Below, piece by piece: positions 7,907 through 17,451 of a stretch of 64,000 nt of DNA. Under the pieces are notes generated by a model. That model had not been told where the DNA came from, did no database searches, and was given only the letters and a program-made list of their open reading frames with translations. The position numbers and the translations under genes are program-made. Position 1 is the stretch's first letter, and every line of letters starts with the position of its first letter. The stretch comes from Kitasatospora atroaurantiaca (lineage in GTDB: Bacteria > Actinomycetota > Actinomycetes > Streptomycetales > Streptomycetaceae), in assembly GCF_007828955.1 (NCBI RefSeq), contig NZ_VIVR01000001.1, positions 2,666,001 to 2,730,000 on the forward strand, read 5' to 3'.

Positions 7907-8512
7907 ATGAGCGACGAGCCGATTGAACGCGCGGACCGACCGGAGTGCACGGACCGACCGGACGGTGGCGAGGGAGCGGGCCTGCCGCCGCTGATCGAGG
8001 CGGCGCAGGCCGGGGACACGGGGGCCTGGTCCGAGTTGTACCGGCTCTACCACCGCAAGGTGGTCATGTTCCTGGTCCGCCGGACCGGGGACTGGTCGCT
8101 CGCGGAGGACCTCGCCCAGGACACCTTCCTGCGGGCGATGAACTGCATCGGCGGCTTCCGGTGGACCGGGAAGGACATCGGGGCCTGGCTGCTCACGATC
8201 GCCCGGAACCTGCTGTTCGACCACAACAAGCGCAGGTCGACCAGGCTGGAGACCACGGTGGCCGCACCGGCCGACACCGACTCCGGGGTCTGCGTGGAGG
8301 ACGCCGTCCTCGCCGGGGCCGACGCGGCCCGGGTCTGCGCCGCGCTGGCCACGCTCACCGAGCTCCAGCGCGCGGCGGTCCAGCTCCGCTACTGGGGCGG
8401 GCTGACCTCTCAGGAGGTCGCCGACTGCACCGGCCTGCGGGTGGGCGCGGTCAAGACCCTCACCTACCGCGCCCGGGTCAGGCTGCGCCAGGCCCTCGCG
8501 ACCGCCGCCTAG
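7907..8512 (+). CDS. ECF-type RNA polymerase sigma factor (sigma-70 family)
   Basis: The protein has 201 residues. Region 2 runs from about residue 25 to 95 with LAEDLAQDTFLRAMN and IGAWLLTIARNLLFDHNK. Region 4 is C-terminal, with LTELQRAAVQLRYWGGLTSQEVADCTG and VGAVKTLTYRARVRLRQAL. No transmembrane anti-sigma gene follows; instead there is a small unknown protein and a LuxR-type DNA-binding protein. The start is ATG 7907 (weak GAGGC upstream), since sequence further upstream lies in the palindrome region. It should redirect RNA polymerase to a small promoter set. Control probably involves the palindromes just upstream. Confidence 0.88.
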   Translation: MSDEPIERADRPECTDRPDGGEGAGLPPLIEAAQAGDTGAWSELYRLYHRKVVMFLVRRTGDWSLAEDLAQDTFLRAMNCIGGFRWTGKDIGAWLLTIARNLLFDHNKRRSTRLETTVAAPADTDSGVCVEDAVLAGADAARVCAALATLTELQRAAVQLRYWGGLTSQEVADCTGLRVGAVKTLTYRARVRLRQALATAA

Positions 8513-8582
8513 ACCTGGACCCTGTACCGGACCGGACCGGACCGGAAAGTCAGTCAACTCATCAGCGAGGGAAGGGACAACT

Positions 8583-8843
8583 GTGATCACGACGAGGCGT
8601 TGGCGCGGCGTCCACCGCCGGACTTCCGCATCCTGGGCCGCCCTGGCCACCGAACTCCAGACCCTCCGCGAGACCACGGTCGAGCAGCGGCTCCGGCTCG
8701 CCGCCGCCGACGACCTGATCGCGTGTCTGAGCGCCGAGCGCGAGGTGCTGCTGAACACCGTCCTGGAGCTCGAGGCCCTGCAGGTGCGCATTCCCGCCCA
8801 GGAGTTCAGCAAGGGTGTCCGCGCCGCGCGGCAGGTGGAGTGA
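8583..8843 (+). CDS. Small protein with helical region, unknown
   Basis: The protein has 86 residues from GTG 8583, with GGGAAGGGA placed correctly upstream. The sequence is largely helical and charged (TELQTLRETTVEQRLRLAAA). It ends 3 bp before the LuxR-type gene, and the tight spacing supports a real gene in the sigma-LuxR operon. I recognise no family. It could be an adaptor or antagonist of one of the neighbouring regulators, but that is only positional inference. Confidence 0.55.
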   Translation: MITTRRWRGVHRRTSASWAALATELQTLRETTVEQRLRLAAADDLIACLSAEREVLLNTVLELEALQVRIPAQEFSKGVRAARQVE

Positions 8844-8846
8844 CCG

Positions 8847-9212
8847 GTGACGACCACAGGCCGGCCCGCCCTGTCCGGGCAGCCCCTCACCACCCGCGAG
8901 CGGCAGATCGTCGAGCACCTCGCCCGAGGCCACGGCAACAGGGCCATCGGCGAGCAGCTCGGCCTGTCCCCGCTGACGGTCAAGTCCTATCTGACCCGCA
9001 TCGGCCGGAAGCTGGGCACCGGCGACCGGGCCGGGATCGTCGCCGCCGCCCTGCGCAGCGGCCAACTCACACTGCCGGCCTACCGACCGGCCGAGCGGTG
9101 GCGGGTGCCCGCGATCTGCGCCTGCCGCCGCTGCACCGCCGACCTCGCCGCGGGCACCGGCCTCGCCGGCCGGCTCGCCCGGCTGCCCCTGCCCGGCCCG
9201 CCGGGTCCGTGA
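8847..9212 (+). CDS. LuxR-type HTH protein without receiver domain
   Basis: This 121-residue protein consists of a LuxR C-terminal HTH from about residue 15 to 75 (LTTRERQIVEHLARG, IGEQLGLSPLTVKSYLTRIG) plus a short tail. The tail has clustered Cys residues (CACRRC, residues 91-96) that could bind a metal or form a thiol switch. The GTG start lies 3 bp after the previous gene's stop. With no receiver or sensor domain it must be regulated by expression, a partner protein or the Cys cluster. Confidence 0.78.
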   Translation: MTTTGRPALSGQPLTTRERQIVEHLARGHGNRAIGEQLGLSPLTVKSYLTRIGRKLGTGDRAGIVAAALRSGQLTLPAYRPAERWRVPAICACRRCTADLAAGTGLAGRLARLPLPGPPGP

Positions 9213-9243
9213 ACCGGGGCCGTCCGAGGCCTCATCCGAGGCC

Positions 9244-9624
9244 TCAGAGGTACAGCCCCGTCGAGCCCTCCGTGTCACCGAAGCGCGTCGCCGCCACCGC
9301 GTGCAGATCCCGCTCGCGCAGCAGCACGTACGTGGCGCCGCGGACCTCGACCTCCAGCTTGTCCTCCGGGTCGTACAGCACCCGGTCCCCCGGCTCCACG
9401 GACCGCACGCTCTGGCCCACTGCCACCGCCTCGGCCCAGGCGCACCGCTTGCTCAGCTCGGCCGTCGCCGGGATCAGGATCCCACCGGTCGAGCGGCGCT
9501 CGCCCTCGCCCGCCTCGGTCTTCACCAGCACCCGGTCGTGCAACATCTTGATCGGCAGCTTCTCGCCAAGCCGGTCGTGGCGGCGCTCCTCGTGCTGCGT
9601 GCTCTGCTCTGCGTTCGTGCTCAC
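9244..9624 (-). CDS. GroES-like co-chaperonin
   Basis: The protein has 126 residues. The GroES fold is seen from MLHDRVLVKTEAGEGERRST through the mobile-loop region GGILIPATA to DRVLYDPEDKLEVEVRG. The N-terminal extension of about 25 residues is hydrophilic. GTG 9624 is preceded by a GGGGG stretch and leaves a GroES-sized protein. No GroEL gene is adjacent, so this is an additional, stand-alone GroES copy; whether it works with GroEL is unknown. A strong hairpin separates it from the DUF3618 gene upstream. Confidence 0.82.
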   Translation of the reverse strand: MSTNAEQSTQHEERRHDRLGEKLPIKMLHDRVLVKTEAGEGERRSTGGILIPATAELSKRCAWAEAVAVGQSVRSVEPGDRVLYDPEDKLEVEVRGATYVLLRERDLHAVAATRFGDTEGSTGLYL

Positions 9625-9674
9625 GCCCCCGACGGTACCCGGCCGGAGCCGCCCGTGTGACGCTGGCCCGGCAT

Positions 9675-9720
9675 GCGGAAGGGGCCGGTTCGCACACGGT
9701 GCGCACCCGGCCCCTTCCGC
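9675..9720 (-). terminator. Hairpin terminator after the DUF3618 gene
   Basis: Perfect 14-bp arms, GCGGAAGGGGCCGG at 9675-9688 and its complement at 9707-9720, enclose an 18-nt loop. It lies directly 3' of the DUF3618 gene and before the GroES-like gene. There is no clear U-tract, as is common in these genomes. Confidence 0.75.
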
Positions 9721-9725
9721 TCGGC

Positions 9726-10076
9726 TCAGCCCTGCCTGCGCTTGCGCACGGACGCCGCCAGCAGCAGCACACCCACACCCACCAGGGCGGCCGGCACGAT
9801 CCGCTCCTGGCGCGGCCGGCCCTTCTCGTCCGTGAACTGCGCCTTCACCTTCTCCACCGCACCGCTCGCCGCCACATACGCCCGCCCGGCCTTCTGCTCC
9901 ACCGAGCCGAGCATCCGGGCCCTGGTCTGGGCCACCATGGTGCTCGGGTGGACGCGGACGGCGAGCTCGTCCAGGGTCGCCGCCAGCTGGTCGCGGGTCC
10001 GGACGATGTCCGCCTCGATCTGGGCGGTCGTCCGCGCCGCCTTGTGGTCTGTGCCGGCCTTGCCCACTCGGGCCAC
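9726..10076 (-). CDS. DUF3618 domain protein
   Basis: The 116-residue protein matches DUF3618 in its N-terminal part: TAQIEADIVRTRDQLAATLD followed by a Val-Pro-type turn (ELAVRVHPSTMVAQ). A central helical stretch follows, then a single hydrophobic segment near the C-terminus (VPAALVGVGVLLLAASV) with a basic tail. It is probably a small membrane-anchored protein. The family is widespread in actinobacteria without a defined role. It is divergent from the thiol peroxidase gene. Confidence 0.82.
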   Translation of the reverse strand: MARVGKAGTDHKAARTTAQIEADIVRTRDQLAATLDELAVRVHPSTMVAQTRARMLGSVEQKAGRAYVAASGAVEKVKAQFTDEKGRPRQERIVPAALVGVGVLLLAASVRKRRQG

Positions 10077-10211
10077 CCCTTACCTGATGTTGTCCTGTGC
10101 GACAGGCCCAGTCTGTCAGCTGGCATCCCCGCACGCGCGGCCCCACCCACCAAGAGAGGTAAGTTTGCCGTTGGTACGACCACCAGTCCACGCACGAGGA
10201 GAGATCCCACC

Positions 10212-10292
10212 GTGAGCGAGCGTAGCGAGCGAACAATTAAGAGGGGCGCGTTTCGCGAAGCGACCGCCGAGCGAAGCGAGGCGGGTGCATGA
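10212..10292 (+). CDS. 26-codon upstream ORF overlapping the peroxidase start
   Basis: GTG 10212 lies 8 bp after a strong ribosome-binding site (GAGGAGAG, 10196-10203). It opens a 26-codon frame rich in Ser, Glu and Arg (SERSERTIKRG, ATAERSEAGA). Its TGA (10290-10292) overlaps the ATG of the downstream peroxidase gene in an ATGA arrangement. The best ribosome-binding site in the region therefore serves this peptide, and the peroxidase is probably translated by coupling. The peptide itself looks like translated repeat DNA rather than a selected protein. Confidence 0.55.
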   Translation: MSERSERTIKRGAFREATAERSEAGA

Positions 10293-10299
10293 GCGAGCG
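10213..10299 (+). repeat. Short GAGCGAAGCGAG-type repeat flanked by 10-bp direct repeats
   Basis: TGAGCGAGCG occurs at 10213-10222 and again at 10290-10299, 77 bp apart. The DNA between contains GAGCG/AGCGAG repeats, a TTCGCGAA palindrome (10252-10259) and a CCGCC/GGCGG hairpin (10264-10284). The second copy continues into the peroxidase coding sequence. This looks like a small palindromic element that landed in the start of the gene with duplication of the target. Confidence 0.5.
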
Positions 10300-10765
10300 C
10301 CTCAAGGCGGGCGACACCGCCCCCGCCTTCACCCTGCCCGACGCCGACGGCAAGCAGGTGTCCCTCGCCGACCACCTCGGCCGTAAGGTGATCGTGTACT
10401 TCTACCCCGCCGCCCTCACCCCGGGCTGCACCACCCAGGCCTGCGACTTCACCGACAACCTGGAGGCCTTCTCCGGTGCCGGGTACGACGTCATCGGCGT
10501 CTCCCCGGACAAGCCCGAGAAGCTCGGCAAGTTCCGCGAGACCGAGGACCTCAAGGTGACTCTGGTGGCCGACGAGGACAAGTCGGTCCTCGAGGCCTAC
10601 GGCGCCTACGGCGAGAAGCAGCTGTACGGCAAGACCGTGGTCGGCGTGATCCGCTCCACAGTGATCGTCGACGAGCAGGGCAAGGTCGAGCACGCGCTCT
10701 ACAACGTCAAGGCCACCGGCCACGTCGCCAAGCTGCTCCGCGACCTCAAGATCGCCGCAGCCTGA
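10289..10765 (+). CDS. bcp: Thioredoxin-dependent thiol peroxidase (Bcp/PrxQ type)
   Basis: The 158-residue protein is a typical atypical-2-Cys or 1-Cys PrxQ. It has the peroxidatic motif TPGCTTQACDF with both Cys residues spaced five apart, preceded by IVYFYPAALTPGC and followed by DVIGVSPDKPEKLGKF. It reduces hydroperoxides using thioredoxin in the cytosol. The Pro residue common before LTPGC is replaced by Ala (YPAAL), a minor variant. Translation should depend on the overlapping 26-codon ORF, because the sequence directly before ATG 10289 (GAGGCGGGTGC) is only a modest ribosome-binding site. Confidence 0.92.
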   Translation: MSERLKAGDTAPAFTLPDADGKQVSLADHLGRKVIVYFYPAALTPGCTTQACDFTDNLEAFSGAGYDVIGVSPDKPEKLGKFRETEDLKVTLVADEDKSVLEAYGAYGEKQLYGKTVVGVIRSTVIVDEQGKVEHALYNVKATGHVAKLLRDLKIAAA

Positions 10766-10772
10766 CGCCGAC

Positions 10773-10810
10773 TTCGCCGCCCCCTGGCCCGTCCGCCAGG
10801 GGGCGGCGAA
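10773..10810. terminator. Bidirectional hairpin between bcp and the sugar permease gene
   Basis: Perfect 16-bp arms, TTCGCCGCCCCCTGGC at 10773-10788 and its complement at 10795-10810, have a 6-nt loop. They lie between the convergent bcp and AraH-like genes. Confidence 0.8.
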
Positions 10811-10828
10811 CTCACGTCGGCAGACCGC

Positions 10829-11835
10829 TCACGCCGGCAGGCCGACCGCGCGCTCCCCGCTGCGCCGCTGCTGGATCACCACCGCGACCACCAGCAGCGA
10901 GCCCTGTGCCACGTTCTGCCAGAAGGCGTTGATGTTCTGGCCCGTCAGGCCGTTCTCCAGCGCCCCCAGCAGCGCCACCGCCAGCAGCGTGCCGCCGATG
11001 CCGCCCTTCCCGCCGCGCAGCGCGCAGCCGCCGAGCGCCGCCGCCGTGATCGCCTTCAGCTCCAGGCCCTCGCTACCGCTCACCGGCTGGCCCGACCCGG
11101 TCCGCGCCGTCAGCAGGATGCCCGCCACCGCCGCCACCGCGCCGATCAGGCCGTACACCGCCACCAGGTACTTGTTGATACGGATACCGGCCAGCCGGGC
11201 CGCCGTGTCGTTGCCGCCGATCGCGTAGATGTTCCGGCCGATGTCGGTGTACTTCAGCAGCACGTGGACCGCCGTCGCGACCAGCACCAGGATCCAGATC
11301 ATCACCGGCAGCCCGGCGATCTTCCCGCGCCCCAGGAAGATGAAGACGCTGTCGTTCAGGACGTACCCCTGGGCCCGCCCGTTGGAGATCAGCTGCGCCA
11401 CCCCCTTGTACGCCGCGAGCCCGGCCAGGGTGGCGATCGTCGCGTTCACCCGCCCGTACACGATCACCACGCCGTTCAGCACGCCGACCAGCACCCCGAC
11501 GCCGACCGCCGCGCCCATGCCGAGCAGCGCGTTCGAACCGGCCGAGGTGAAGGCCATCGCGCTGACCACCGAGGCGAGACCGGCCTGCGACCCGACCGAG
11601 ATGTCCAGGCCGCCGCAGATGATCACCACGGTCTGCACCACCGCCAGCAAGCCGGTGATGGTGACGGCCTGGCCGATCACCTGCACGTTGTTCCAGCTCA
11701 GGTAGTTGTCGTTGAGCAGGCCGAACAGCGCCAGCACCACCGCCAACGCCCCGATCAGGCTGAGGTTCTGGCCGCCGACCCGGGTCACCAGCAGGGTGAC
11801 CCGGCGCGGTGCACTCCCCGCCAGGGTGGTGCTGG

Positions 11836-11839
<4 letters not shown>
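10829..11839 (-). CDS. Sugar ABC transporter permease (AraH/RbsC type)
   Basis: The 336-residue protein has eight to ten hydrophobic helices and the RbsC-family motifs GGLDISVGSQAGLASV, RVNATIATLAGLAAYKG and GRNIYAIGGNDTAARLAGI. It forms the membrane channel of a pentose-type importer. It overlaps the ATPase gene by 4 bp (ATGA). The binding protein of the same operon resembles AraF, so L-arabinose or a related sugar is the most likely substrate. Confidence 0.88.
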
Positions 11840-13371
<1,532 letters not shown>

Positions 13372-13373
13372 GC

Positions 13374-14423
13374 TCAACTGCACTTCACGCCGGAGGCCTG
13401 CCAGGTGGCGGCGTCGACCATCTTGGTCGGGGCGAACGCCTCCTTCGGGAAGTCCTTGCCGTTCCTGAGCCGGTCGTACATGGTCTGCACGGCCAGGGCG
13501 CCGACGTCGCTGCCGTTGATGAACAGCGCGGCCTTCATCCCGGACGGCTTGCCCGAGCCCCAGCCCTTGCACGCGAGGTACGCGCCGAGGCCGACGCCGA
13601 TCACGTTGTCGGCACTGAACCCGGCGTTCTGCAGCGCCGTGACCCCGCCCTGGACGTTCTCGTCGTTGCAGCCCCAGACCACCCAGTGCTTGACGCCCGC
13701 ATTGGCGGTGACGGTCGCCGCGATCTTGTCCTGGGCGCCGGTCGGGGTGTTGTCGGTGGCCACATCGATGTTCTGGACACCCGTGCCCGCAGCGGAGCCG
13801 AAGGCCTCCTTCGCTGCCTTCACCCGGTCACCGCAGACCGTCACGTCCTGCTTCCAGGCCGAGATGATCCTGGTCTCCGCCGGGTTCCAGCCGGACTTCT
13901 TGAACTCCTCGGCCGCCCGCTTCCCGACCTCGCCACCCATCTGGGCGCCGCTGAAGCCGATCCGGGGCACCAGCGAGTCGGCGGAGCAGGCGGACGGGTC
14001 GGGGCCGGTGGTGCAGATCTGGTCGTCCGAGGTGAGCAGGGCGATCTTGGCGTCGCGCGCGGTCTGCACGACCTGCGGGCCGACCGCCGGGTCCGGTACG
14101 ACGATGATCAGGCCGTTGCTCTTCTGCGCGATGGCGGACTGCACCTCGCTGACGGTCTTGTTGGCGTCGTTGCCGAGGTTCACCACCTTGAGGTCGATGC
14201 CCAGCTCGGCCGCCTTGGCCTTGGCGCCGGCCGCCTCGCCGATGAAGTACTCCTGATCGCCCTGCTTCTGGAGGTACGTCAGCGAGATCTTCCCGCTGAC
14301 GGTGGCGCCGGTGTCGCCGGCGTTGCCGGTGGACTCCCGGCCGGTGGAACAGGCCGTCAGGCCGAGGGTCAGTACGAGACCGACCGCAGCGACGACGCGA
14401 CTGCCGGAGCGCGAACTGGACAT
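13374..14423 (-). CDS. Sugar-binding lipoprotein, AraF-like
   Basis: The 349-residue protein has a lipoprotein signal peptide with lipobox LTAC (Cys about 25) and a periplasmic-binding-protein type 1 fold. Segments such as LIIVVPDPAVGPQVVQTARD and VKHWVVWGCNDENVQGGVTA correspond to those of the E. coli arabinose-binding protein AraF, as far as I can judge by memory. ATG 14423 is preceded by AAGGGGAG. It is the first gene of the importer operon. The 240-bp upstream region has an AT-rich stretch (14469-14500) that probably contains the promoter; I saw no convincing operator palindrome. Confidence 0.85.
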   Translation of the reverse strand: MSSSRSGSRVVAAVGLVLTLGLTACSTGRESTGNAGDTGATVSGKISLTYLQKQGDQEYFIGEAAGAKAKAAELGIDLKVVNLGNDANKTVSEVQSAIAQKSNGLIIVVPDPAVGPQVVQTARDAKIALLTSDDQICTTGPDPSACSADSLVPRIGFSGAQMGGEVGKRAAEEFKKSGWNPAETRIISAWKQDVTVCGDRVKAAKEAFGSAAGTGVQNIDVATDNTPTGAQDKIAATVTANAGVKHWVVWGCNDENVQGGVTALQNAGFSADNVIGVGLGAYLACKGWGSGKPSGMKAALFINGSDVGALAVQTMYDRLRNGKDFPKEAFAPTKMVDAATWQASGVKCS

Positions 14424-14663
14424 GCGGGGACTCCCCTTGAAGACGCGGTCAGGTGGGTGGCGCCTTACTTTCGAATCACAATCCATCAGAATTAAACAGG
14501 ATCGAACTCGATGGGGGATATGACACTCCGGTCGCAGATGGGAGTCAAGAGATCTGACAGAGATCCGACAGACCCACTCCCTCCACGACGAGGCGGTGAC
14601 GGCACACCCCCCGACCGGGTGCACCGCCACCGCCGTCCGTCACCTCAGCGACCTGCCGTCAGC

Positions 14664-17159
14664 TCAGCAGGTACCGAGGTCGTTCCACACACCCCACTGA
14701 CCCGTCGTCGTGGGGTCCTCGCCCTGGGTCCACCACTTGTTGGTGTAGTGGTGGCCCTTCCACGACACCTCGATGCCCGCGGTGGCGTAGATCGTGGCGG
14801 CGTTCCAGCTCGGCGCCGCGCAGCTGCCGGACGGCGTGCTGCTGGGGCTGCTGCTCGGGCTGCTCGACGGGGAGCTGCTCGGGCTGGACGAAGGGCTCGT
14901 CGACGGGCTGGACGAAGGGCTGGACGTGGGGCTGGTCGACGGGCTCGACGAAGGCGAGGAGGACGGGCTCGGCGACGACGTACCGCCGCCGGTCGCACCC
15001 CGGCTGTAGTCCCCGGCCAGGCCGTACAGCGTGCCGCCCACGTTCACCGTCCAGTTGGCGGGCGTGGACACCGGCAGGTAGTAGACGAAGTCGATGTCCA
15101 CCGAGGCACCCGGCGCCAGCGACTGCCAGCTCGGCAGCTTGACCGAGACGCGGTTGTAGGTGCCCTTGAGGCCGCCCACGTTGCCCGGACCGGGGTTGTC
15201 CTGCCTGATGACGGTCAGCCCGAAGCCCGACTGGTCCTTGGCGTTGCCCGGAGCCGAGTTGCTGTAGTCGAACTGGAACTCGGTGCCGCCCGGCAGGGTC
15301 AGTGTCGAGTTGTTGACGATATGGATCTTCGGGTTGATCGGGTAGTTGGAGTCACCCAGCGCGAAGTTGGTGAACGACACGTCCACCGGCAGGGTCTGCG
15401 CCGGCAGCGCAATCGTCGAGCGTGTCGCGCCGTACGGCGAGGCCGCCTTGAACTTGTCGTACATCAGCGAGGTCAGGGTCGAACCCTGCACGTACTCGCC
15501 CCTGCCGCCGTTCGCCGCGGCGTCCCACCTGTAGTCGCCCGCGAGCTCCCAGATCATCGCGCCACCGGCACCCTGGTTCACCAGGTAGTCCGCCTTGGCG
15601 CCGACGGACTGCTCGTCCTCGGTCGAGAGGAAGACCTTCTTGGTCGAGTTCCACAGCCACGGCGCGACCAGCGAGGAGCTGTAGTTGCGGCTGTAGGTGC
15701 CCGAGAGCGCGGTGTCGGTCAGCCCATACTTGGACAGGTAGTCCGGGACGACGCCCTGCTCCAGGTTCTTCGCGTGCCACATCGGGTTGGAGCCCGCCGG
15801 GGCCTCCTTGCCGTTGTCGTCCAGGTCGTGCCAGAGGTTGTCGATGCCCACGGCACCGTCACCACAGGTGGTCAGCCCCGACCCGGCCGGGCAGGTGGAC
15901 GTCTGCGAGGTGCCCCACAGGCCGTTCGTCCCGCCCGTCACGTTCTTGAATCCGCGGGTGTAGTACGGCAGGCCGACGTTGATCCGGCCGGCCGGCATCG
16001 CACCGCGGAAGTAGTGGTACGCCCAGTCGGCGTTCAGATAGCCGATGCCGCCGTACTGCGAAGTGCTGTACACGCTCGCGGCCTTGAGCTCGGCGTCGTT
16101 GCCGTCGTCGAACAGCGAGGCGTTCGGGCCGACGTACTGGTTCCACGCGCCGTGCAGGTCGTACGACATGACGTTGACGTAGTCCAGGTACTGCGTCACC
16201 TGGAAGGTCTCGATGCCACGCAGCAGGTACCCGGAGGACGGCGAGGCGATCGACAGCAGGTAGTACTTGCCGTCCGCCGCGCTCGCCCGGTCCAGCTTCT
16301 CGCGCATGGTCTTCAGCAGCGCGACGTAACCCTTCACCAGCGAACCGCGCTTGGCGTTGGCGATCGACCAGTCCAGCGGGTTGCCCGCGTCCTTCATCGA
16401 GGTCGGGTACTCGTAGTCGAGGTCGACGCCGTTGAAGCCGTACTTCTTGATGAAGTCGACGGCGGAGTCCGCGAAGGTGTTGATGCCAGCCTGGTTGACG
16501 CTGCCGTCCGCGTTGACCGTCATCGAGTAGAAGCCACCCGAGGCGACGCGCTTGCCGTCGTCCCCGAAGTACCCGCCGGTCTCGGCCCAACCGCCCACCG
16601 AGACCATGGTCTTCACGTTCGGGTACTGCTTCTTGTACTTGTTCAGCAGGTTGAAGTGGCCCTGGTACGCGTACGCCGGGTCCATCTCCGCGCCCGCGAC
16701 ACCCGGGAAGGTCATCCCGGTCGCGGCGTTGTTCGGGCCGTCCGTGCCGACCGAGATCTTGTTGTCGCTGCCGACGTGCCCGAAGGCGTAGTTGAGGTGG
16801 GTGACCTTGTCCCAGGGGATGTTGTTCACCAGGTAGGCGGGGGTGCCGTCCTTGCCGGTGCGCCAGCCGGTGAAATAGCCGATGATGCGGCGCTGGTGGT
16901 CGGCGCCCATCTTCTCGCGACCGGCGTCGTCGTACGCGGTGCAGTACGGCACGTCCACGCCGGGCGTGGTGTACATACCGTCGGGGCGACAGGACTGGTT
17001 GTCGACGGTGGCCGACGCCTGCGAAGGCGCCGCACCGAGCGTGGCGACCAGCAGACCGGCCAACCCGGCGGCGGCAGCGGAGGCGAGGGCCACCCGCAGG
17101 CCGGACGTCTGGCGGCCGGCAGCGGTGGGACGCTGCGGCGCCTTGGATCGGATCAACAC
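14664..17159 (-). CDS. Secreted GH18 chitinase with Ser/Pro linker and C-terminal CBM5/12
   Basis: The protein has about 831 residues: Sec signal peptide (about 1-48), then a GH18 catalytic barrel with GGYFGDDGK, NPLDWSIANAKRG and the active-site motif FNGVDLDYEYP, whose catalytic Glu is near residue 247. A beta-sandwich region follows (about 590-720), then a Ser/Pro linker built of SSSP-type repeats (about 725-770). A C-terminal CBM5/12 ends the protein (YATAGIEVSWKGHHYTNKWW). It hydrolyses chitin outside the cell. GTG 17159 has GGAGGA five bases upstream; longer in-frame starts lack this. Two dre-like operators lie 129-167 bp upstream, so DasR control is likely. Confidence 0.93.
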   Translation of the reverse strand: MLIRSKAPQRPTAAGRQTSGLRVALASAAAAGLAGLLVATLGAAPSQASATVDNQSCRPDGMYTTPGVDVPYCTAYDDAGREKMGADHQRRIIGYFTGWRTGKDGTPAYLVNNIPWDKVTHLNYAFGHVGSDNKISVGTDGPNNAATGMTFPGVAGAEMDPAYAYQGHFNLLNKYKKQYPNVKTMVSVGGWAETGGYFGDDGKRVASGGFYSMTVNADGSVNQAGINTFADSAVDFIKKYGFNGVDLDYEYPTSMKDAGNPLDWSIANAKRGSLVKGYVALLKTMREKLDRASAADGKYYLLSIASPSSGYLLRGIETFQVTQYLDYVNVMSYDLHGAWNQYVGPNASLFDDGNDAELKAASVYSTSQYGGIGYLNADWAYHYFRGAMPAGRINVGLPYYTRGFKNVTGGTNGLWGTSQTSTCPAGSGLTTCGDGAVGIDNLWHDLDDNGKEAPAGSNPMWHAKNLEQGVVPDYLSKYGLTDTALSGTYSRNYSSSLVAPWLWNSTKKVFLSTEDEQSVGAKADYLVNQGAGGAMIWELAGDYRWDAAANGGRGEYVQGSTLTSLMYDKFKAASPYGATRSTIALPAQTLPVDVSFTNFALGDSNYPINPKIHIVNNSTLTLPGGTEFQFDYSNSAPGNAKDQSGFGLTVIRQDNPGPGNVGGLKGTYNRVSVKLPSWQSLAPGASVDIDFVYYLPVSTPANWTVNVGGTLYGLAGDYSRGATGGGTSSPSPSSSPSSSPSTSPTSSPSSSPSTSPSSSPSSSPSSSPSSSPSSTPSGSCAAPSWNAATIYATAGIEVSWKGHHYTNKWWTQGEDPTTTGQWGVWNDLGTC

Positions 17160-17287
17160 TCGGTCCTCCAGGAGAGAGTGTCGGGCGCGCGCTGTGGGGG
17201 CGCGCAAGTGGGGGAGGTCGGACACACCACAGCTGACGTCCGGTCACCATGCCCCGGCTGCCGCGCTGCAGATTGGCGCCGAAGCTA

Positions 17288-17303
17288 TGTGGTCTGAACC
17301 ACA
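17288..17303. promoter_or_regulatory. dre-like DasR operator upstream of the chitinase gene
   Basis: TGTGGTCTGAACCACA, inside the 18-bp palindrome ATGTGGTCTGAACCACAT (17287-17304), closely matches the known DasR consensus ACTGGTCTAGACCAGT. It lies 129 bp upstream of the chitinase start. Confidence 0.8.
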
Positions 17304-17310
17304 TAGGTCA

Positions 17311-17326
17311 ATAGGTCTGTACCAAT
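17311..17326. promoter_or_regulatory. Second, weaker dre-like site upstream of the chitinase gene
   Basis: ATAGGTCTGTACCAAT keeps the GGTCT and ACC cores of the dre consensus and follows the stronger site after 7 bp. Paired sites would allow cooperative repression. Confidence 0.6.
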
Positions 17327-17451
17327 CGGCAGCCAACTGAGGCCCCCGGCACCCCGTGATCCTCATCACATCCCACCCCGTGTCCTTCCACCCCAACACT
17401 CGTTCGTATCCCTGGGGGACGGGCGCACCACAAGGCCCGGGAGGGGTTCCA

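Noticed and set aside
14469-14600. GATCTGACA and GATCCGACA direct repeats upstream of the AraF-like gene
   Set aside because: They are imperfect, not palindromic and lie far upstream of the start, so I could not support an operator. They may be worth a motif scan with related loci.
14845-14985. Regular short repeats in DNA that might suggest a CRISPR array
   Set aside because: They encode the Ser/Pro linker of the chitinase in frame, vary in sequence, and lack unique spacers of constant length.
14511-17297. 928-codon open frame on the plus strand opposite the chitinase
   Set aside because: The predicted protein is Val/Arg/Gly/Asp-biased as expected for the complement of a GC-rich gene. The minus strand encodes a complete GH18 chitinase with all motifs.
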